Assembly (NCBI GenBank): GCA_029548585.1
Contig: JAKPNC010000154.1
Coordinates: 1-12,176 of the forward strand
Reading direction: 5' to 3'
Source: a bacterium
GTDB lineage: Bacteria; Ratteibacteria; UBA8468; B48-G9; JAFGKM01
DNA length: 12,176 bases
The first letter of the stretch is position 1. Every line of letters starts with the position of its first letter. Shown here in pieces: positions 7,211 through 12,176 of this stretch. A program made the translations under genes and the position numbers. The notes beneath the pieces were generated by a model that was given only the letters and a program-made list of their open reading frames with translations, searched no databases and had not been told where the DNA came from.

Positions 7211-7768
7211 CTATTTTCTCTCCCACAATCCTTTCTCGTTCTGTATCCATGTGCCCCCCGGCGAATTCTTCTGGGACACCTTTCCGAAGACCTGTTTGAA
7301 CTTCTCTTCTTCTCCGGACGGAACATTGTTTATCTTTAAAAGCTCAGACATCATGACCCTTCTTTCCCTGTTCTCATTGGAAGCAATCTGCCTTACTTCC
7401 CTTGCCACGGCAGTATCCGGAGGCAACTGCCTTACCTCGACTTCGAAGTTATTCTTCTCGCCGATATAACCGGCCTTCCTGAATTCGTCGAGCCTGCCCC
7501 ACCAGCTGTCCATCCTGGACTTAGCCTGCCTTATGACGGGAGAATCGGTTTTGACCTCCTTCCTTACCTCGACCTTCTCCTGGGCGTACGCTTCCGCGGC
7601 AAACAAACGCGGCAGGAAACTGCCTGAGTTTTTCGGCGAAGGCGGGGCGAGCAGATCCTCGGCAGCCGCCTTTATCTTCTCCTCAGGGAAGGTTACGTAG
7701 ACGTTGACAACCGCGCATCCCGATGCGAAAAGAGATAAAGCCAGGCCTAAAAGAATGAGTTTTTTCAT
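7211..7768 (-). CDS. DUF1318/YdbL-family lipoprotein, apparently a YnbE-YdbL fusion
   Basis: The 185-residue protein starts with a lipoprotein signal: MKK, a hydrophobic run, and lipobox ASGC with C18; +2 is Ala, compatible with the outer membrane. Residues 19-40 (VNVYVTFPEEKIKAAAEDLL) resemble the small YnbE lipoprotein. Residues 53-63 (PRLFAAEAYAQ) look like the remnant of a second signal peptide. From about 80 to the end it matches YdbL: LDEFRKAGYIGE, a long helical middle, and the closing GTWIQNEKGLWERK. In E. coli YnbE, YdbL and the AsmA-like YdbH act together in envelope lipid transport; no YdbH homologue is seen here. GAGGAGG precedes the ATG. It lies 63 bases after rny and abuts vorB. 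The DUF1318 call is firm. The fusion reading is mine. Confidence 0.8.
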   Translation of the reverse strand: MKKLILLGLALSLFASGCAVVNVYVTFPEEKIKAAAEDLLAPPSPKNSGSFLPRLFAAEAYAQEKVEVRKEVKTDSPVIRQAKSRMDSWWGRLDEFRKAGYIGEKNNFEVEVRQLPPDTAVAREVRQIASNENRERRVMMSELLKINNVPSGEEEKFKQVFGKVSQKNSPGGTWIQNEKGLWERK

Positions 7769-7831
7769 TAATTCCTCCTCTTTATTACCCGTGTGCCCGC
7801 TAAAGCCAGACTCAATGGATTAACCTTATTC

Positions 7832-9400
7832 TTATTTCGCAAACTCGGTTTCTCTCGTTTCCCTGATCACGGTAACCTTTACCTGTCCGATGTATTCCAT
7901 CGAACTCTCTATTTTCCTGGCGATATCCCTGACCAGGTTCTTTGCATCCACGTCAGAGATCTTATCGGGTTTTACTATAACCCTTATTTCCCTTCCGGCA
8001 GACACAGCGAACGCGTCTTCCACACCCTTGAACTCATAGGCTATCTTCTCAAGGTCCTCTATCCTTCTTATATACTTTTCGAGGGTGTCCCTCCTTGCCC
8101 CCGGCCTTGTGGCAGATATCGTATCGGCAATCTGGGCCAGCACGGTATACGGGTCGTTTATATCCATGTCCCTGTGATGGGAAAGGGCCACGTTTACAAC
8201 AACTTCCGGTTCTCCGTACTTGCGCAAAAGCTCCGCCCCTATCTCGGGATGGGCGCCTTCGACCTCCTGGTCTATCGCCTTTCCTATGTCATGGAGAAGG
8301 GCGACCCTCTTGGCCAGCTTTACGTCCAGGCCGAGCTCGGAGGCTATCATGCCGGCAAAAAAGGCGCTTTCCTTCGTATGCTGGAGGGCATTCTGGCCAA
8401 AGCTCGTCCTGTATTTCAGCTTGCCTATCAGCTTGACGATCTCCGGATGTATATTTTCCACTCCCACTTCGAAGATGGTATTCTTGCCTTCTTCAACGAT
8501 CTCCTCCTCAAGCTTTGACTCAACCTTCTCGGCCACATCCTCTATCCTGCCGGGATGGATCCTTCCGTCCGCTATAAGCTTCTCAAGAGTCAGCCTGGCT
8601 ACTTCCCTCCTGTAAAGACTGAAAGATGAAAGAGTCACGGCTTCAGGGGTGTCGTCAACGATAAGGTCTACGCCGGTGGCCTTTTCGAAAGCCTTGATAT
8701 TCCGGCCTTCCCTTCCTATTATCCTTCCCTTTATCTCTTCGTTCGGAAGACTTACAACCGAGACTACGTTTTCAGAGACCTCGTCAGATGCCAGCCTCTG
8801 CATGGCAGTCAGGATTATCTCCCTCGCCTTTTCATCGGCCTGCTTGACAGTCTCTTCCTCGAGCCTCCTGTAGACTGTGACAAACTCCTTCCTGGCTTCG
8901 TCTTCCATGAACTTGAGCAACTGGCCCTTTGCATCTTCAGGAGTCAGGCCGGCAACCTGTGCGAGTTTCTTTTTGAACTCTTCTATAAGCGAGGCGTACT
9001 CGTTCTCCCTGTTCTTGAGATCCGAGTTCCTTGCCTCCATATTCTTTTCCTTTGCAGATATCTCGGCTTCCTTCTTGTCAAGGATCTCGGATTTCCTCTC
9101 TATGTTGAGTTCCCTCTGCTGCATTCTCTTTTCCTGAAACTGGATCTCCTTCCTCTTGTTGCGGCTCTCCCTCTCGAACTCGTTCCTCAGACGGTAGAGG
9201 GTTTCCTTTGACTCAATGTCAGCTTCCCTCTTTTTTTCAAGGATAACTTTCTCCGCGTCCTGGATTATCTCCCTGGCACGTTTTTCGGCTGACTGGAAGG
9301 TCCTTTCTCCCAGTTGTCTCCTCCACATGTAACCCAAAAAAACAAAAAACGGTATTCCAATTACAAATATGATTGGGTTAATCGCAATCACCTCCCTCAT
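7832..9400 (-). CDS. rny: Ribonuclease Y
   Basis: RNase Y is the membrane-anchored endoribonuclease that starts mRNA decay in many bacteria. Domains run in the standard order: an N-terminal membrane helix (about 8-24), a long charged coiled coil (about 35-150), a KH RNA-binding domain with GRIIGREGRNIKAFE (225-239), and an HD phosphohydrolase domain with H341, H370-D371 (LLHDIGK), HH at 408-409 and D426. The C-terminal part ends in the typical IGQVKVTVIRETR. Length 522 is normal. The start is open to question: the ATG at 9400 has no upstream ribosome-binding site, while a perfect one overlaps codons 2-5 and points to ATT at 9382, which would give 516 residues beginning M-NPIIFVIG. It lies 111 bases after serA, with no terminator seen between, so readthrough from the serA promoter is likely. 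Confidence 0.97.
   Translation of the reverse strand: MREVIAINPIIFVIGIPFFVFLGYMWRRQLGERTFQSAEKRAREIIQDAEKVILEKKREADIESKETLYRLRNEFERESRNKRKEIQFQEKRMQQRELNIERKSEILDKKEAEISAKEKNMEARNSDLKNRENEYASLIEEFKKKLAQVAGLTPEDAKGQLLKFMEDEARKEFVTVYRRLEEETVKQADEKAREIILTAMQRLASDEVSENVVSVVSLPNEEIKGRIIGREGRNIKAFEKATGVDLIVDDTPEAVTLSSFSLYRREVARLTLEKLIADGRIHPGRIEDVAEKVESKLEEEIVEEGKNTIFEVGVENIHPEIVKLIGKLKYRTSFGQNALQHTKESAFFAGMIASELGLDVKLAKRVALLHDIGKAIDQEVEGAHPEIGAELLRKYGEPEVVVNVALSHHRDMDINDPYTVLAQIADTISATRPGARRDTLEKYIRRIEDLEKIAYEFKGVEDAFAVSAGREIRVIVKPDKISDVDAKNLVRDIARKIESSMEYIGQVKVTVIRETRETEFAK
9380..9397 (-). promoter_or_regulatory. Shine-Dalgarno inside the annotated rny start, pointing to an ATT codon
   Basis: AGGGAGGTGAT (minus strand, from 9397 to 9387) contains GGAGGTGAT, nine bases complementary to the 16S rRNA 3' end. 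It starts immediately after the ATG at 9398-9400, so it cannot serve that codon. Eight bases after GGAGG, in frame, is ATT (9382-9380), ideal spacing for initiation. No ATG, GTG or TTG lies at a suitable distance downstream of it. Confidence 0.5.
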
Positions 9401-9511
9401 AATGAGAAAGGAATTAACCGGTATGCCTGAAGGAAAGGAATTTCAACATCATAGATCGTCTCGAAAAAATAGTAATGATCTCTTTATTATTTATTCGTTT
9501 TTCTGACACTT

Positions 9512-11089
9512 CTATATCCTCACCAGTTTGACAGAATGCATTACCGGAAATTCCTCAATCTTCTTAACTACTGTTTGGTCTATTCCCTGGTCGAGATTGA
9601 GAACTGTAAGCGCCGGGGATCCTTTCTTCTTCCTGCCCAGGGTCATGGACGCTATGTTAACGTTATTCTCACCGAGCACCGTCCCTATATATCCCATAAT
9701 ACCCGGCTTATCCTCGTTATGGCATATCAGGAGGTACCCTTCCGGCACGGCTTCCACTCCAAAGCCGTCAATCTTTACTATCCTCAGTTCACTTTCTCCT
9801 ATTATTGTACCCGCAACCGATATCTTCCGGCAATTAGCCACTTCAACCGTTATCAGGTTGGTAAATTCTCCCGCCGTCGCATTCCTGGATTCCAGGAGCG
9901 GTATCCCTTTCTCTTTCAGTATCAGGGACGCGTTGACCTGATTTACGAGCTTCGAATTCTTCAGGAGTCCCACTATTATGTTGGCCCGGAGAAGGGTAAG
10001 GTCGTAATTCGTTATATCTCCGCTGTAGGTAATGGCGACCTTCCTTATGTCTCCACCGGAAAGCTGTTGAAGCAGGGAACCTATCTTGGAACCGAGAGTA
10101 AGGTAGTGGGCCAGTTTCGTCATGGACTTTTCATCCAGATACGGAAGGTTCACGGCATTGAGCACCACCTTCTTCTTCAAAGCTTCGGTTATCTGCCTTG
10201 CAAGCTGCTGCGCAACGTTTATCTGGGCCTCTTTCGTTGAAGCCGCAAGATGCGGGGTAACAATAACTTCCTTCAGTGAGAGGAGAGGGTTGCCGGCAGG
10301 AGGTTCCTTCTCGAAAACATCTACCGCAGCGCCCTTCACCTTACCGCTCATGATGTTCCTGTAAAGGGCCTCCTCGTCTATGATTCCTCCCCTGGCACAG
10401 TTGATGATGCGGACCCCGTCTTTCATCATCCCGAATTCCCTGTCTCCAACCATGTGAGATGTATTCTCGTTGAGAGGGATATGGAAGGTGATGAAATCTG
10501 ATTCCCTGTAAATGCCGGGAAGGTTCACAAGGGCAATACCCTGCCCAGATGCAGAAATCTTGTCCACGAGAGGATCGTACCCGACGACCTTCATGTCCAG
10601 TCCCGCCGCGATGGAAGCGACCCTGCGGCCGATCCTTCCAAGACCCACTATCCCGAGGGTCTTGTTATATAGCTCGAGACCGGTGAATTTCTTCTTTTCC
10701 CACTGACCGTTCTTGAGGGACAGGTTTGCTTCGGGTATATTCCTTGCAAGAGACATCATCATCGCCACGGTATGCTCTGCGGCAGAAACCGTGTTGCCCT
10801 CCGGTGCATTCATGACTATAACGCCCGCATGGGTAGCCGCGTCAAGGTCAATGTTGTCGAGCCCGACCCCGGCCCTTCCGATTATCTTGAGCTTCCTGGC
10901 TCTTTCCAGTACCTTTCCCGTGACACTCGTTCCGCTCCTCACCACCACTACATCATAGTTTCCTATTACCTGTGCGAGATCCTCCTGGGACAGCTTGCCC
11001 TTCTCGTCCACCTCAAAACCTTCCTGCCGAAATATATCGGTACCTTCCTTTTCAAGAGGATCCGTTATCAAAACCCTTATTTTTTCCAT
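9512..11089 (-). CDS. serA: D-3-phosphoglycerate dehydrogenase, long form with C-terminal ACT domain
   Basis: SerA oxidises 3-phosphoglycerate to 3-phosphohydroxypyruvate with NAD, the first step of phosphorylated serine synthesis, in the cytoplasm. The catalytic and NAD domains show GRAGVGLDNID (71-81), the Rossmann GLGRIG (149-154) with D172 as likely NAD-ribose acidic residue, and the catalytic R233, E262 and H280. Residues about 320-440 form the intervening (ASB) domain. An ACT domain from about 452 (LLICHNEDKPGIMGYIGTVL) would bind serine for feedback inhibition. Its 525 residues are typical of the long type seen in Mycobacterium and Bacillus. The ATG has only a poor Shine-Dalgarno, part of a hairpin. 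A consensus promoter lies about 60 bases upstream, making this the first gene of a transcription unit. Confidence 0.97.
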   Translation of the reverse strand: MEKIRVLITDPLEKEGTDIFRQEGFEVDEKGKLSQEDLAQVIGNYDVVVVRSGTSVTGKVLERARKLKIIGRAGVGLDNIDLDAATHAGVIVMNAPEGNTVSAAEHTVAMMMSLARNIPEANLSLKNGQWEKKKFTGLELYNKTLGIVGLGRIGRRVASIAAGLDMKVVGYDPLVDKISASGQGIALVNLPGIYRESDFITFHIPLNENTSHMVGDREFGMMKDGVRIINCARGGIIDEEALYRNIMSGKVKGAAVDVFEKEPPAGNPLLSLKEVIVTPHLAASTKEAQINVAQQLARQITEALKKKVVLNAVNLPYLDEKSMTKLAHYLTLGSKIGSLLQQLSGGDIRKVAITYSGDITNYDLTLLRANIIVGLLKNSKLVNQVNASLILKEKGIPLLESRNATAGEFTNLITVEVANCRKISVAGTIIGESELRIVKIDGFGVEAVPEGYLLICHNEDKPGIMGYIGTVLGENNVNIASMTLGRKKKGSPALTVLNLDQGIDQTVVKKIEEFPVMHSVKLVRI

Positions 11090-11142
11090 AATTCAGCCCG
11101 CAAGCCTTTTGCCGGGTCTTAATTCTCCGCTTAAAGACCATT
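11090..11142 (-). promoter_or_regulatory. Structured 5' leader of serA (two overlapping hairpins)
   Basis: From the predicted start of transcription (about 11142) to the serA ATG, nearly the whole leader can fold. Hairpin 1 (11139-11115) pairs GGTCTTTAA with TTAAGACC, with one bulged T. Hairpin 2 (11116-11097) pairs CCCGGCAA with TTGCGGG, with one bulged G. They share two C bases, so the full stems compete. The only purine-rich sites before the ATG, AAAAGG and GCGGG, lie in the loop and 3' arm of hairpin 2. No U-run follows, so translational control or RNA stability is likelier than attenuation. Confidence 0.45.
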
Positions 11143-11149
11143 ATAGTAT

Positions 11150-11177
11150 ATTATATATTCAGGCTGAGAATTGTCAA
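11150..11177 (-). promoter_or_regulatory. Sigma-70 promoter for serA
   Basis: The minus strand carries an exact TTGACA -35 box (11172-11177) and an exact TATAAT -10 box (11150-11155) with a 16-base spacer. A second TATAAT (11140-11145) lies ten bases downstream. Transcription should begin near 11142, giving a leader of about 53 bases. This is by far the best promoter in the window and sits between the sigma gene and serA. It probably drives serA-rny and, by readthrough, genes further down. Confidence 0.85.
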
Positions 11178-11379
11178 GTTTTTCGTGGAGAGGCAGAATA
11201 GCCGTGAAGAGCGGATGGTCACCCTTAATCCATGCCTAAAGGCGACATGGAAGAACGGAAATCCGGATGAGAAAACGGCAAGGGTAGAATCAAGATCTGT
11301 TGGAGGCCGGAAAAACGCAGGAAAAAAAGGCAACATAAATCCAGGTGCCATGGGAAAAGCAGAGAGTCATGGAAGGAAT
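11178..11379. other. Noncoding gap between the sigma gene and the serA promoter
   Basis: About 200 bases with no convincing gene. The plus strand is purine-rich. Position 11230-11250 holds a small hairpin with CCAT/ATGG and GCC/GGC arms around a TAAA loop and a three-base bulge. I looked for a tRNA T-loop signature and did not find one. Short open frames on both strands lack a ribosome-binding site and recognisable protein features. The length would allow a small RNA or an upstream control region, but nothing seen proves either. Confidence 0.4.
11322..11349 (-). terminator. Weak candidate terminator after the sigma gene
   Basis: About 30 bases beyond the sigma stop, GGCA and TGCC arms (four base pairs) enclose a 13-base loop and are followed directly by seven T residues (11328-11322). 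The T-run and position fit an intrinsic terminator, but the stem is short and there is a mismatch inside it. Confidence 0.25.
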
Positions 11380-12176
11380 TCAGAGCTTGACCGTTCCCTT
11401 GACTTCGCCTTCCATGAAAAGTTTCAGTTTTTCACACCTGTACGAATTCTTAAGCTTCTGGATAGCCTTTGCCTCTATCTGCCTTATTCTTTCCCGGGTC
11501 AGGTTGAAGGAACTGCCAACCTCTTCAAGGGTTCTCGGGTATCCTTCGCTGTCAAGCCCGAACCTGAGCCTTATGATCTCAAGTTCCCTGTTGTCGAGTA
11601 TGTGTAGAGCCTTTTCAATCTCCTCTCTCAGGAGGGCATGCTTCGCATATCTCAGCGGATCCGGATTCTCGCTATCCTCTATGAAATCCCCGACCGTTGT
11701 CTTGTCTTCATCTCCCACGGGCATGTCAAGGGAAATGGGGTCGGGCCTTATAGACCTCTTTATGTTTTTCACCTTTGAGACGGAAAGGTTCATCTTCTTG
11801 GCAATGTCCTCCTCTGTCGGCTGGTCGAAATCCCTGGACTGGCTGAAGGAAGACTCTATCTTCTTCACCTTGTTTATCTTCTCGATCATGTGGACCGGTA
11901 TCCTTATGGTGGCGGAATGGTCCGCAATGGCCCTTGTGATAGCCTGTCTTATCCACCAGGTAGCGTAAGTGCTGAACTTGAAGCCTGTCCTGTACTTGAA
12001 CTTTTCAACGGCCTTCATCAGCCCTATGTTGCCTTCCTGGATAAGATCGAGTATGGATAGCTTCGGATTGCTGTATCTTTTGGCAATATTTATTACAAGC
12101 CTGAGGTTGGAATTTATAAGCTTCCCCCTGAGATCGTAAAGCTCCATTTCATACCTCATGTACTGTTTTGCGGAGC
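11380..12176 (-). CDS. rpoD: RNA polymerase sigma-70 family factor, primary type (partial)
   Basis: The frame stays open to the right edge (five more codons, SAKQY, precede the first internal Met at 12159), so the true start lies outside the window. Residue numbers here count from that Met. Core region 2 is complete: INSNLRLVINIAKRYSN (15-31), DLIQEGNIGLMKAVEKF (38-54), and -10 recognition helix TYATWWIRQAITRAI. Region 3 and the linker RPDPISLDMPVGDEDKTTVGDFI follow, then region 4 with DNRELEIIRLRFGL and the -35 helix TRERIRQIEAKAIQKLK (221-237). This architecture is that of RpoD/RpoS-class factors. The usual ADQARTIRIP reads ADHSATIRIP, a deviation from the normally constant motif. A primary sigma is most likely; a close group 2 paralogue is possible because region 1 is out of view. 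Confidence 0.9.
   Translation of the reverse strand, partial: SAKQYMRYEMELYDLRGKLINSNLRLVINIAKRYSNPKLSILDLIQEGNIGLMKAVEKFKYRTGFKFSTYATWWIRQAITRAIADHSATIRIPVHMIEKINKVKKIESSFSQSRDFDQPTEEDIAKKMNLSVSKVKNIKRSIRPDPISLDMPVGDEDKTTVGDFIEDSENPDPLRYAKHALLREEIEKALHILDNRELEIIRLRFGLDSEGYPRTLEEVGSSFNLTRERIRQIEAKAIQKLKNSYRCEKLKLFMEGEVKGTVKL

Noticed and set aside
7769..7831. Promoter ahead of the lipoprotein gene (TTGAGT ... TAATAA)
   Set aside because: The spacing of 22 bases is wrong and both boxes are weak; readthrough from rny is simpler.
7832..9400. Frameshift or degraded N-terminus of rny
   Set aside because: All domains are intact and in one frame; only the choice of start codon is uncertain.
9401..9511. 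Separate promoter or terminator between serA and rny
   Set aside because: A TATGAT-like box exists but its -35 match is poor (three of six), and there is no hairpin with a T-run.
11151..11351. A 66-codon minus-strand frame between the sigma gene and serA
   Set aside because: It has no ribosome-binding site, runs through the serA promoter, and its sequence (Phe/Pro/Ser/Arg rich) resembles no protein family.
11178..11379. tRNA or known small RNA in the largest gap
   Set aside because: No T-loop GTTCGA-type signature or cloverleaf pairing was seen on either strand; a 6S-like or novel RNA cannot be shown by eye.
11185..11607. A 140-codon plus-strand frame starting in the gap
   Set aside because: Half of it is antisense to the conserved sigma region 4; the start has no clear ribosome-binding site.
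1..12176. CRISPR array, insertion sequence, phage or defence system
   Set aside because: No direct-repeat array, transposase, integrase or terminal repeats are visible; every large gene belongs to an ordinary chromosomal family.

Overview
All protein genes in this window lie on the minus strand, so the biological reading direction runs from the right edge to the left. Coding density is high, gaps are short and several genes abut or overlap, as in a compact bacterial chromosome. There is no sign of phage, insertion sequence, CRISPR or transfer. The organism looks like a Gram-negative-type anaerobe. It has a lipoprotein of the YnbE/YdbL kind that implies an outer membrane, a ferredoxin-type 2-oxoacid oxidoreductase and RNase Y. 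GC content is intermediate, and Arg-AGG and Ile-ATA codons are frequent. A lineage such as Omnitrophota, Nitrospirota or a similar candidate phylum would fit, but the phylum call is only a guess.

Layout in transcription order. (1) The 3' two-thirds of a primary-type sigma-70 factor (rpoD-like) enters from the right edge. (2) A roughly 290-base gap carries a weak possible terminator, a consensus TTGACA-N16-TATAAT promoter and a highly structured short leader. (3) serA (long form with ACT domain) is followed by rny (RNase Y). (4) A fused YnbE/YdbL-like lipoprotein runs directly into a two-gene 2-oxoacid:ferredoxin oxidoreductase (VorB-type alpha, then the TPP beta subunit), a DUF1614 membrane protein and radC; these five genes have gaps of 14 bases or less, with one ATGA overlap. 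(5) After a 102-base gap with a hairpin come an N-acyl-D-amino-acid deacylase, a short threonine/serine dehydratase and a TolB/oligogalacturonate-lyase-like beta-propeller protein. (6) The first 18 codons of a further gene with an export-signal-like N-terminus run off the left edge.

A metabolic thread can be proposed. SerA commits 3-phosphoglycerate to serine, the deacylase frees D-amino acids from N-acyl forms, and the dehydratase turns threonine or serine into 2-oxobutyrate or pyruvate. The VorB-type enzyme oxidises 2-oxoacids to acyl-CoA with ferredoxin. This link is inferred from gene order and enzyme families.

I did not find a clearly new system. The points most worth a second look are a perfect Shine-Dalgarno placed inside the first codons of rny that points to an AUU start, the two overlapping bulged hairpins of the serA leader, the apparent YnbE-YdbL fusion, and the 2-oxoacid oxidoreductase lacking its gamma and ferredoxin subunits.
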